Shown one piece after another: positions 56,525-64,000 of a stretch of 64,000 nt of DNA. The stretch comes from Tomitella biformata AHU 1821 (lineage in GTDB: Bacteria > Actinomycetota > Actinomycetes > Mycobacteriales > Mycobacteriaceae): positions 1 to 64,000 of the forward strand of contig NZ_BAVQ01000006.1 in the NCBI RefSeq assembly GCF_000524475.1. Direction: 5' to 3'. The notes below the pieces were generated by a model that saw nothing but the letters and a program-made list of their open reading frames with translations, was not told the DNA's origin and made no database searches. Made by a program: the position numbers and the translations under genes. The stretch's first letter is position 1. Every line of letters starts with the position of its first letter.

Positions 56525-57609
56525 GAGGTTGCCGCGGTCAGCAGCGGCCACAGGCCCTCGGACCCCGCGGCGACGGAGGCCGCAAGCAACACCTCGTCCC
56601 AGTCCCTGGTGGAGCCGAACTCCGCGCGCCAGGACAGCAGCCGGTTGGTGTGCCGGTGCAGCTCATGCTCGGTGGTGAAGCCGATCGCGCCGAGGCACTG
56701 ATGCGCGTTGCGGACGATCACGGACGCGGCGTGCCCGGCGCAGGACTTCGCGGCGGCGATGGCGAACTCCGCCTCTGCGCTGTCGAATCCGAACTCCTCG
56801 GCGAGATCGACGGCGGCCTCCGCGGCGGCGCGGGCCAGCGCGCCCTCGGAAGCGATGTCGGCGACCATGTGCTGCACGGCCTGGAACTTGCCGAGCGCCC
56901 GGCCGAACTGGACGCGGGCGGTGGTGTGCTCGATGACGAGCTCGAGGACCCGCTCCATCGCGCCGGCCATCGCCAGGGATCGGGCCAAGGCGCCGCGGAG
57001 GAGAAGCTCCGCGGGGGCCGCGTCCGGCACGACGGCCCCCAACAGGGTCCCGGTATCGATGCGGATGTGGTCGCGCGGCTCGCCAGCCAAGTTTTCGGCC
57101 TCGGTGATCTCGACCTGGTCGCGCGGCGCCTCGGCGACCCGCCAGCCGTCAGCCGACTCCCACAGCGCCACCACGGAGTCCGCGTCACGGGCCCACGGGA
57201 CGTGCCGGGCGCTGCCGTCGGCGTCGAGGACGGCGGCGGTGCGGACGGCGGCGGGGTCCGCGCTCGAAACCCCAGCGCTCGAAACCCCTGCGCTCGCCAC
57301 TCCCGCAGCCTCCAGTAGCCAGCCCGCGAGCAGGTCGTTCTCCGCGACGGGGACCTGCGCGGCACCGGCGCCGACCGCGACCAACAGGCGCGCGGCCTCG
57401 GTCCAGGTGGCCCCGCTGCCGCCATCGGCCTCCGCGCCGGTCAGCCGCGCGAGGCCGAGCTCGGCCAGCGTGGACCACAATTCGCGGTCGAGAGCCGCCG
57501 GGCCAACCGCACGGGGACCGCCGTCGCGGGCGGTGGTGAACACCTGCGCGAGCATCTGCTCGAACTCGCGCAGCTCAGTGGCTGTGGTCGTCGTCGTCTT
57601 AGCCATCAT
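56521..57609 (-). CDS. Acyl-CoA dehydrogenase, partner-type subunit
   Basis: This 362-residue acyl-CoA dehydrogenase homologue is divergent, with little of the usual N-terminal signatures, but ARVQFGRALGKFQAVQHMVAD and HQCLGAIGFTTEHELHRHT are clear. It lacks a Glu in the usual catalytic spots. ATGA coupling to the next dehydrogenase (57606-58754) suggests the heteromeric pairs known from actinobacterial steroid and side-chain catabolism. An internal short repeat (AGVSSAGVSSA, near 105-115) is visible. Confidence 0.85.
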   Translation of the reverse strand: MMAKTTTTTATELREFEQMLAQVFTTARDGGPRAVGPAALDRELWSTLAELGLARLTGAEADGGSGATWTEAARLLVAVGAGAAQVPVAENDLLAGWLLEAAGVASAGVSSAGVSSADPAAVRTAAVLDADGSARHVPWARDADSVVALWESADGWRVAEAPRDQVEITEAENLAGEPRDHIRIDTGTLLGAVVPDAAPAELLLRGALARSLAMAGAMERVLELVIEHTTARVQFGRALGKFQAVQHMVADIASEGALARAAAEAAVDLAEEFGFDSAEAEFAIAAAKSCAGHAASVIVRNAHQCLGAIGFTTEHELHRHTNRLLSWRAEFGSTRDWDEVLLAASVAAGSEGLWPLLTAATS

Positions 57610-58754
57610 CGAAGCCCCAATCCCCGCGCGATCACGCCGCGCAGAATCTCACTTGTACCGCCCCGCAGGGTGAATCCCGGGCGCTGCATGACTCCCGCGC
57701 GAACCAGCTCCGCGAAGGCCTCGCCGTCGGGCCCGGCCTCGCCGGACAGCTCGTCGGCCAGGTCGGCGATATCGCCCTCGACCTGGGTGCCCAGCACCTT
57801 GACCACGGATGCGGCGACGTCCGCGTTCTCGCCGCGCTCGAGGGACTCGGACACCGCGCGCGCCATGTGGTGCAGCGCGAACAGCCGCCCTACGTGCGCG
57901 CCGATCCGGGGGTCGGCGGGCAGGCGGCCGGCGCCTACCTCGTCGGCTGCCGCGGCGAGGACGCCGAAGGTGGACATGAACCGCTCGGGCCCGCTGCGCT
58001 CGTAGCCGAGCTCGGAGGTGACCTGGTGCCAGCCGTCGCCGATGTTGCCCATCACGAGCGCGTCGGGCACGAAGACCTCGTCGAGGATGACCTCGTTGAA
58101 GTGGTGGTCGCCGGACGGGGACAGGATCGGCCGGATCTCGACGCCGGGGGAGTCCAACAGCACGATGAACTGGCTCAGCCCGTCGTGGCGGTGTGCGGGG
58201 TCCAGCGGGGCGGTGCGGGCGAGGCCGAAGAAGGCGTCGGCGTGCTGTGCGCCGGAGGTCCACAGCTTCGTGCCGGTCACCTGCCAGCCGCCCTCGACCG
58301 GTACCGCCTTGGTGCGCACGCTCGCGAGGTCGGAGCCGGACTCAGGCTCGGACATGCCGATGGCCCAGCAGATCTCGCCGCGGGCGATGCCGGGCAGGAA
58401 CCGCTGCTTCTGCTCCTCCGTGCCGTAGAGCAGCAGGGACGGGGCGGCCTGGCGGTCCGCGACCCACTGCGCGGCGACGGGCGCGCCGGCGGCCAGCAGC
58501 TCCTCGGTGACGACGAAGCGCTCCATGAACGTGCGCCCGTGCCCGCCGTACTCGGTGGGGATGGTCATGCCCAGCCAGCCGCGGGCGGCAAGGGATCGGG
58601 TGAAGGCCGGGTCCCAGCGGGTGAGCCAGGTGTCGACGCCGGGCGTGAACACCCCGGCGGCGATCTGCTCGCGCAGGAAGGCCCGCACCTCGAGCCGCAG
58701 CTGCTCCAGCTCGGGCGACGCGGGGCCGGCGGAGGGCACCAATCGTGTGGGCAT
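57606..58754 (-). CDS. Acyl-CoA dehydrogenase, catalytic partner
   Basis: This 382-residue enzyme has IGMSEPESGSDL and TKLWTSGAQHADAFF, with a Glu in GYERSGPERF at the isovaleryl-type position; the C-terminal GGTSEIL carries Gly where medium-chain enzymes carry Glu. It overlaps its partner at 57606-57609 and should form a heterotetramer with it. ATG at 58754 directly downstream of the TetR stop. Confidence 0.88.
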   Translation of the reverse strand: MPTRLVPSAGPASPELEQLRLEVRAFLREQIAAGVFTPGVDTWLTRWDPAFTRSLAARGWLGMTIPTEYGGHGRTFMERFVVTEELLAAGAPVAAQWVADRQAAPSLLLYGTEEQKQRFLPGIARGEICWAIGMSEPESGSDLASVRTKAVPVEGGWQVTGTKLWTSGAQHADAFFGLARTAPLDPAHRHDGLSQFIVLLDSPGVEIRPILSPSGDHHFNEVILDEVFVPDALVMGNIGDGWHQVTSELGYERSGPERFMSTFGVLAAAADEVGAGRLPADPRIGAHVGRLFALHHMARAVSESLERGENADVAASVVKVLGTQVEGDIADLADELSGEAGPDGEAFAELVRAGVMQRPGFTLRGGTSEILRGVIARGLGLR

Positions 58755-58759
58755 GTGTC

Positions 58760-59374
58760 CTACTCTCGGGTGTGGAGGTTCGGCTGCAACAGGAGCAGGG
58801 CCAGCTCGCTGTATCGGGCGGCGATCTCGTCGGGGGTGTCGGGTCCGGCGGGGGCGTACCAGTTTGAGATCGCCGTGACCATTGCGAGGATGGCACGCCG
58901 ACAGTCCTGCGGCTGCGGCGTCGTGAAGCTGCCGTCGCGGATGCCGGCCTCGATGATCTCGCGCAGTTGGTCGTTGGCGGCCCGTCGGCGGCTCTCGTAC
59001 GCGCTGGCGTTCTCGGGCTCGAGGTTGCGCACCTCGGTGGCGATCATCAGCGACTGCTCCTGGCAGGCGGTGCGGAACCGGACCATGCCGGTGACGAGGG
59101 CGCGCAGCCGGGACGCGGGGTCCGGGCTGGCGCCCGCCAGCTCTGCCGCGCACAGCGCGTCGTGGGTGTCTATGCAGTCCAGGAGGATGCCGAACAGCAG
59201 GTCCTGCTTGTTCTTGTAGTGGTAGTACAGCGCGGACAGGCTCATGCCCGCCTCCTGCGCGATGGTCCGGATCGACGACGCGCCGTAGCCGTTGCGCACA
59301 AACTCGGCGCGCGCGGCCTCGATGAACAGCCGCTGCCGCGGGGACGGCGCCGCGGTCTTTCCCCCAGCCGTCAC
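58760..59374 (-). CDS. TetR-family regulator of the acyl-CoA operon
   Basis: This 204-residue protein has an HTH (SSIRTIAQEAGMSLSALYYHYKNK) and a TetR_C-type ligand domain. It is embedded in the operon, with GTGA overlap to the CoA ligase upstream. The palindrome at 62987-63004 upstream of the operon is a candidate target. Confidence 0.88.
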   Translation of the reverse strand: MTAGGKTAAPSPRQRLFIEAARAEFVRNGYGASSIRTIAQEAGMSLSALYYHYKNKQDLLFGILLDCIDTHDALCAAELAGASPDPASRLRALVTGMVRFRTACQEQSLMIATEVRNLEPENASAYESRRRAANDQLREIIEAGIRDGSFTTPQPQDCRRAILAMVTAISNWYAPAGPDTPDEIAARYSELALLLLQPNLHTRE

Positions 59375-60900
59375 GCCGGCACCGCCAGTGCGCCCTTGAC
59401 CAGTTTCCCGGTCGGGGTGCGGGGCAGCGACGCCACGAACTCGACGCTGCGCGGGCATTTATAGCCGGCGATCCGGCCGCGGCAGTACGCGATCAGCTCC
59501 TCGGCGAGGCCACGAGTGTCGAGGACCCCGTCCGCCAGCTGCACGAAGGCCTTGACGGACTCGCCCATCTCCGGGTCCGGCACGCCGAGCACCGCGACGT
59601 CGAGCACCTTCGGGTGCAGCGTGAGGGCGTCCTCGATCTCCTGCGGGTAAATGTTGACCCCGCCGGAGATGATGGTGAACTGGGCGCGTCCGGTCAGGAA
59701 CAGGAAGCCGTCCTCGTCGAGGTGGCCGAGGTCGCCGGTGGTGGACCACGTCGGGTGGTGCGGGTGCCGGGAGTCCGCCGTCTTCTCGGGGTTCTTGTGG
59801 TACTCGAAGGTGCTGCCAGGCCGGGTGAAGTAGATCAGGCCGATCTCTCCGGCCGGCAGGTCGGCGCCGTCCGCCCCGCAGACATGGACGACGGCCCCGT
59901 TGGCCGCGCGGCCCACACTGCCGGGCTTGCGCAGCCACTCCCGCGCGGTGATGGACGTGCTCCCGGGGGACTCGGTGGACGAGTAGTACTCGAATATCAC
60001 CTCGCCCCACCAATTGATCATGGCCTGCTTCACCTCGACGGGGCAGGGCGCCGCGGCGTGGATGGCGGCCTTCATCGAGGACAGGTCATAGCGTGCCCGG
60101 ACGTCCGCGGGAAGCTTCAGCATGCGGACGAAATGCGTTGGCACCCATTGGCTGTGGGTGACGCGGTAGCGCTCGAGCTGTGCCAGGACGGTCTCGGCGT
60201 CGAACCGATCCGCGATCACGGCGGTGCCGCCCAGCGAGTGCGCGGCGGCGCCGTAGCGCAGCGGGGCCGCGTGGTAGACCGGGGCGGGGGAGAAGTACAC
60301 TGAGTCCTCGCCAAACCCCAAGGCGCGCAACGTGGCCACCACGTGCGAGGTGGACTCGTCCCCGACCTGGCCGTCGCCGAGCAGCGGTTTGATCCCCTTG
60401 GGGCGTCCCGTGGTCCCGGACGAGTAGAGCATGTCGGAGCCCTTGGGCTGATCGGCCGGTGGCTCGGTGCTCATCGGCGCGAGGGCGGCGCGGTAGTCCA
60501 GGTGGCCGGGGATCTCGCCGCCGAAGGCGAGCCGCAGGCGGATGCCCGGAGTCGCGTCGACGATGGCCGTGGCCAGCGCGGCCAGCGGGGCGGAGGCGAA
60601 TAGTGCCTGCGCGTCGCAATCGTCGACGATGTACGCGACCTCCCCGGGCAGCAAGTGGGAGTTGACCAGGGTGACGTACATGCCGGATCGCACTGCGGCC
60701 CAATAGATCTCGAAGACCGTGGCGTCGTTGACCGACAGCACGGCGATGTGGTCTCCGGGCCTGAGCCCCTGCCGTCGCAGCCAGTGCGCGAGCTGCACCG
60801 ACCGGTCTTCGAGCTCGCGGTAGGTGAGCACTCGGCCGGTGGCGGCCTCGATCACGGCGGCCTTCTCCGGTGTGGTGGCGGCGTGGTGTCCTGGATACAT
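59371..60900 (-). CDS. Acyl-CoA synthetase (AMP-forming)
   Basis: This 509-residue ANL enzyme has YSSGTTGRPKG, YYSSTE, the STTGDLGHLDEDGFL Asp and PRTPTGKLVKG with the catalytic Lys. It activates the acid that the downstream and upstream acyl-CoA dehydrogenases and hydratases then degrade. Start ATG at 60900. Confidence 0.93.
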   Translation of the reverse strand: MYPGHHAATTPEKAAVIEAATGRVLTYRELEDRSVQLAHWLRRQGLRPGDHIAVLSVNDATVFEIYWAAVRSGMYVTLVNSHLLPGEVAYIVDDCDAQALFASAPLAALATAIVDATPGIRLRLAFGGEIPGHLDYRAALAPMSTEPPADQPKGSDMLYSSGTTGRPKGIKPLLGDGQVGDESTSHVVATLRALGFGEDSVYFSPAPVYHAAPLRYGAAAHSLGGTAVIADRFDAETVLAQLERYRVTHSQWVPTHFVRMLKLPADVRARYDLSSMKAAIHAAAPCPVEVKQAMINWWGEVIFEYYSSTESPGSTSITAREWLRKPGSVGRAANGAVVHVCGADGADLPAGEIGLIYFTRPGSTFEYHKNPEKTADSRHPHHPTWSTTGDLGHLDEDGFLFLTGRAQFTIISGGVNIYPQEIEDALTLHPKVLDVAVLGVPDPEMGESVKAFVQLADGVLDTRGLAEELIAYCRGRIAGYKCPRSVEFVASLPRTPTGKLVKGALAVPA

Positions 60901-60928
60901 GGCTCGCTCCTGGTCTGTTCCGTTCGAC

Positions 60929-62086
60929 CTACAGGCCGAGGTCCTTGGCGATGATGGTCTTCATGACCTCGCTGGTGCCGCCGTAGATCCGGGTGACGCG
61001 GGTGTCGGCGTAGAGCCGGGCGATGGGGTACTCGGTGATGTAGCCGTAGCCGCCGTGCAGCTGCAGGCACTTGTCGATCACCCGGCCCGCCACCTCGGTG
61101 CACAGCAGTTTGGCGCGGGCCGCGTCGGCGACGGTGAGCTCGCCGCGGTCGAGCAGCTCCAGCGCGTGGTCGACGAACACCCGGGCGCCGGTGGTCTCGG
61201 TGGAGCACTCGGCGAGCACGAATTTCGTGTTCTGGAACGCTGCCACGGGCTTGCCGAAGACCTTCCGCTCGCGCGCATACGCGGTGGCGTGCATGATCGC
61301 GGCCTCCGCGTGCGCCACCGAGTTCAAGGCGATGCTCAGGCGCTCCTGGGGCAGGTTGTGGGCGAGGTAGCCGAAGGCTTTGCCCGCCTCTCCCAGCAGG
61401 TTCGCCGCAGGCACCCGCACATCGGCGTAGGAGAGCTCGGCGGTGTCCTGCTGCTGCAGGCCGATCTTGTCGAGCTTGCGGCCCACGGAGAAGCCCTCGG
61501 CGTCGGCGGGCACGCAGATGATGGACAGGCCCGCGCGGCGGTCCTCCGGGTCGTACGGGGCGGTGCGGCACACGGTCAACACCAGGTCGGCCGTGACGCC
61601 GCCGGTGATGAAGGTCTTGGCTCCGTTGACGATGTAGTGCTGGCCGTCGTCGGTGAGCCGCGCGGTGGTGGCGATATTGGCCAGGTCCGAGCCCGTGCCG
61701 GGCTCCGTCATCGCGATCGCGGTCATGATCTCGCCGGAGACGAAGCCCGGCAGCCAGCGCTGTCGTTGCTCCGCCGTGGCGTACTCGAGCAGGTACGGCA
61801 GGATCAGGCAGGAGTGCACGGTGTAAGAGCCGAAGGAGACGCCGGCCCGGGCGATCTCCTCGAAGACCACCGTCGTGTACTTGAAGCTGGCCTCCCCGCC
61901 GCCGCCGAACTCCTCGGGCGCCTGGATGCCGAGGATGCCGAGCTTGCCGAGCTGGCGGAAGAACTCGCGCGGCGGACGCCCCAGCTCGTCCCACTCCTCC
62001 CGGTGCGGTGCGACGTCGCGGGCGATGAAGTCCCTGATCATCAACCGGAACTCGTCGTGCTCTTGAGCGAAGATGGTGCGTTTCAT
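60929..62086 (-). CDS. Acyl-CoA dehydrogenase
   Basis: This 385-residue enzyme has AMTEPGTGSD and KTFITGG signatures, LPQERLSIALNS with a Glu at the long-chain/isovaleryl-type catalytic place, and IYGGTSEVMK at the end. Together with the ligase and hydratases it forms a beta-oxidation-type operon. ATG at 62086. Confidence 0.93.
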   Translation of the reverse strand: MKRTIFAQEHDEFRLMIRDFIARDVAPHREEWDELGRPPREFFRQLGKLGILGIQAPEEFGGGGEASFKYTTVVFEEIARAGVSFGSYTVHSCLILPYLLEYATAEQRQRWLPGFVSGEIMTAIAMTEPGTGSDLANIATTARLTDDGQHYIVNGAKTFITGGVTADLVLTVCRTAPYDPEDRRAGLSIICVPADAEGFSVGRKLDKIGLQQQDTAELSYADVRVPAANLLGEAGKAFGYLAHNLPQERLSIALNSVAHAEAAIMHATAYARERKVFGKPVAAFQNTKFVLAECSTETTGARVFVDHALELLDRGELTVADAARAKLLCTEVAGRVIDKCLQLHGGYGYITEYPIARLYADTRVTRIYGGTSEVMKTIIAKDLGL

Positions 62087-62126
62087 CGTGATACTCCCTG
62101 TGGGTGTGGGCTCCGGTGGGTGTGGG

Positions 62127-62936
62127 CTATTTCCCGGTGAACTGGCCGGGCCGGCGCTCCAGGAACGCGGCGAGCGCCTCAGTGTGGTCGGCGGTGTGGT
62201 GGGAGAGGGCCTGCATCGCCGCGGACAGCTCCAGAATGCTGTCGAGGTCCTGGCGCTGGCCCTCCCGCAGCAGCTTCTTGGTCATCCGCAGGGCGTGCGG
62301 CGGGTTGACGGCGACGCGGTCGGCGAGCTCGCGGGCGGTCGCGAGGAGGGCCTCGGGTTCGACGACGCGCGAGACCATGCCCCAGTCCAAGGCGGTGGCC
62401 GCGTCGACCCGGTCGCCGGTGAAGGACATCTCGGCTGCGCGGGAGGCGCCGATGATCCGGGGCAGCAGCCACGCGCCGCCGTCGCCGGGGATGATGCCGA
62501 GCTTGACGAAGCTCTCGGCGAAGAACGCGTTGGTCGAGGCCACCCGCATGTCGCACATCATCGCCAGGTCGCAGCCGGCGCCGACGGCGGGGCCGTTCAC
62601 TGCGGCGATGATCGGGACCTCGCAGTGGTAGAGGGCCTTCGGTAGCCGCTGGATCCCGCGGCGGTAGCCCTCGCGCAGTTGGTACGGAGCGCCGCCGAAC
62701 ATGCCCTTGCGGTCGGCCATGTCCTTGACGTTGCCGCCCGCGGAGAACGCGCTGCCGGCGCCGGTGAGGATGACGACGCGGGTTTCATGGTCGGCGTTGG
62801 CCTCGTCGACAAGCTGGACCAGCCGCTCGACGACGTCGTCGCCGGAGATTGGGTTGCGGGTCTCCGGCAGGTTGATGGTCCACGTCATGACGTGCCCATC
62901 GCGGCTGGCGAGCACAACGTCGGAGGATGCGGTCAT
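62127..62936 (-). CDS. Enoyl-CoA hydratase/isomerase
   Basis: This 269-residue crotonase has the oxyanion strands FSAGGNVKDM and GPAVGAGCDLAMM, and the IPGDGGAWLL segment (Asp where many hydratases have Glu). It begins the minus-strand operon downstream of the palindrome at 62987-63004. ATG at 62936. Confidence 0.92.
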   Translation of the reverse strand: MTASSDVVLASRDGHVMTWTINLPETRNPISGDDVVERLVQLVDEANADHETRVVILTGAGSAFSAGGNVKDMADRKGMFGGAPYQLREGYRRGIQRLPKALYHCEVPIIAAVNGPAVGAGCDLAMMCDMRVASTNAFFAESFVKLGIIPGDGGAWLLPRIIGASRAAEMSFTGDRVDAATALDWGMVSRVVEPEALLATARELADRVAVNPPHALRMTKKLLREGQRQDLDSILELSAAMQALSHHTADHTEALAAFLERRPGQFTGK

Positions 62937-62986
62937 GGTGGCGGCCCCTTACTACTGGCGGCGGTGTGATACCCGCCTCGGTTTAG

Positions 62987-63004
62987 TTCGAACGATCGTT
63001 AGAA
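62987..63004. promoter_or_regulatory. TTCnAACGATCGTTnGAA palindrome (probable TetR operator)
   Basis: The sequence TTCGAACGATCGTTAGAA is an 18-base palindrome with 16 symmetric positions, 50 bases upstream of the hydratase gene. Perfect AACGATCGTT cores are typical TetR sites in lipid-catabolic promoters. The TetR gene at 58760 is the obvious candidate. Confidence 0.68.
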
Positions 63005-63099
63005 TACGGTCTGGTGGCGTGGTTGGGAAGGGTTGTCGCCATAGGGGATGCCTAACGGACCGTGCGTCGGTCAGACTTTGTCGCGTGCGCCGGTGCCCG

Positions 63100-63885
63100 C
63101 TATCTGCCGACCCACACCGACGGCCGCTTCTCCGCGAAGGCGCGCGGCCCCTCCTGCGCGTCCTCGGTCGCGCGGTTCCGCAGAGTCTCGACCTTGGAGC
63201 GGGACCACGCCTCCAGATCCGCAACCGCCACACCGTCCACGACGCCCGCGACCACACGTTTGGTGGCCTGCACGGCCAACGGCGCCCGCGCCGCGATCGC
63301 GGCGGCGATCTCGAGCGCCACCGGGAGGACCTGGCCATCCGGCACCACCCGATTGACTAGGCCCCACTCCTGCGCCTGCGCGGCGTCGAAGCGATCCCCC
63401 AACAGCAGGATCTCCATCGCGATCGCCCGCGGCACCCATTTCGCCAACCAGACCGGGCCGCCGGAGGCGGCCACCAACCCATTGCGCACTTCCGGCAGCG
63501 AGAACTGCGCCGACTGGCCGGCGACCAACAGATCGCAGGCCAGCGCCATCTGCGCGCCGCCGCCGACCGCGAAGCCGTTGACCGCGGCGATGATCGGCTT
63601 GTCGATCGGATGCTCGCAGACTCCGCCGAACCCCCAGCCCGCTTTGACCGGGTCCGCGGGATCGAGCGATTCGCCCGCCGCCATCGCCTTCAGGTCCCCG
63701 CCCCCGCAGAACGCGGCCACGCCGGCGCCGGTCAGCACGACGGCCCGTATCCGCGGGTCCGTGTGCGCCAGCTCCAGGGCGTCGCCGATCCCCTCCGCCA
63801 CCGCGGCGTTGACGGCATTGCGCGCCTCGGGCCGATTGATCGTGATCACGAGAACTGGGCCGCGGCGCTCCACGATTACGGTCAT
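63100..63885 (-). CDS. Enoyl-CoA hydratase/isomerase
   Basis: This 261-residue crotonase has NRPEARNAVN, AFCGGGDLKAM and NGFAVGGGAQMALACDLL, and no Glu at one of the usual acid positions (EVRNGLVAASGG). Its ATG overlaps the stop of the partial upstream gene (ATGA at 63882-63885), so it belongs to a second operon entering from the right. Confidence 0.92.
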   Translation of the reverse strand: MTVIVERRGPVLVITINRPEARNAVNAAVAEGIGDALELAHTDPRIRAVVLTGAGVAAFCGGGDLKAMAAGESLDPADPVKAGWGFGGVCEHPIDKPIIAAVNGFAVGGGAQMALACDLLVAGQSAQFSLPEVRNGLVAASGGPVWLAKWVPRAIAMEILLLGDRFDAAQAQEWGLVNRVVPDGQVLPVALEIAAAIAARAPLAVQATKRVVAGVVDGVAVADLEAWSRSKVETLRNRATEDAQEGPRAFAEKRPSVWVGR

Positions 63886-64000
63886 GCGGACTCCTGTGCG
63901 TCGGGCGAGGTCGGCCTGCGGCGGGCGGCATCGGCCTTGACGTCGATCAACAGCGGGTACGCACCCGCTGCGATGGCGGCGCCCGCGGCCGCGAAGTCGG
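63882..64000 (-). CDS. C-terminus of an unidentified gene (cut by right edge)
   Basis: The minus strand is open from the window edge to a TGA at 63882-63884 that overlaps the hydratase ATG. The 38 visible residues include AAGAYPLLIDVKAD followed by a charged tail. The LLIDVKAD strand resembles the end of some thiamine-diphosphate enzymes, but this is too little to identify it. Confidence 0.5.
   Translation of the reverse strand, partial: DFAAAGAAIAAGAYPLLIDVKADAARRRPTSPDAQESA

Overview
The window is GC-rich DNA from an actinobacterium, most likely a mycolic-acid-type member of the Mycobacteriales (Gordonia, Tsukamurella, Dietzia or Rhodococcus-like; the genus cannot be fixed from this window). 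The reasons are the strong G/C third-position bias, the many GTG starts and ATGA/GTGA overlaps, the lipid-catabolic gene families (acyl-CoA dehydrogenase pairs, CoA transferases, FadD-type ligases), MmpL, CsoR-family sensors, a lipoprotein L,D-transpeptidase, and a tRNA-Ser/4.5S RNA/aspartate aminotransferase arrangement. No phage, insertion sequence, integrase or CRISPR array was seen.

Bases 1-16262 hold a catabolic module that I cannot match to a described pathway. It starts with a ferredoxin (cut by the left edge) divergent from a ferredoxin-NADP reductase, which implies an oxygenase, probably a P450, just outside the window. Next come a meta-cleavage-type alpha/beta hydrolase coupled to a cupin, a second divergent cupin, and a five-gene operon (gamma-carbonic-anhydrase-like protein, type III CoA transferase, 103-aa unknown, SDR, ABC solute-binding lipoprotein) divergent from a TetR regulator. 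A branched-chain-type ABC importer follows, with two permease domains and one ATPase fused in one chain. A second solute-binding lipoprotein then leads VOC, flavin-type and SnoaL-like small enzymes. Two sets of repeated palindromes tie the genes together: a TTCC-GGAA element recurs at the ferredoxin/reductase, twin-cupin and flavin-protein promoters, and AGTGA-N6-TCACT occurs at the TetR promoter and at the transporter promoter.

Bases 16361-23600 are a metal/sulfur-stress block: CsoR-CopZ-CopA copper efflux, an SDR between repeat elements, then an MmpL exporter, a second CsoR-family sensor (two Cys, no His, so CstR-like) and DUF302. All three promoter regions carry TATACCCC...GGGGTATA operators. 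Bases 23595-28176 hold a queuosine salvage set (Tgt, QPTR/YhhQ transporter, GluQRS), interleaved with a LuxR-type regulator and two DUF4190 membrane proteins plus the fossil of a third.

Bases 28342-43957 are mostly housekeeping and lipid genes: an aquaporin, an acyl-CoA ligase, a secreted DUF4185 protein, a DUF6907-like protein, tRNA-Ser(GGA), the SRP RNA, an aspartate aminotransferase, an L,D-transpeptidase, an amidohydrolase with a domain-permuted CoA transferase, an enoyl-CoA hydratase, a CitE-like lyase/double-MaoC pair divergent from an acyl-CoA dehydrogenase, and a GntR regulator with a MaoC dehydratase.

Bases 44093-55392 are accessory. An XRE/MmyB-type regulator faces an operon of two SDRs, an old yellow enzyme, an MFS exporter and a cyclophilin-like lipoprotein. 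On its other side are a cytosolic cyclophilin-like protein and an F420-type monooxygenase. A decayed zinc alcohol dehydrogenase lies between. A DUF3293 gene, a von Willebrand A gene, a gene that appears to start with CTG and a histone-deacetylase-like amidohydrolase follow. Bases 55341-64000 are one long minus-strand acyl-CoA degradation operon region with its own TetR regulator. Its last gene, a CoA transferase, carries a single-base frameshift.
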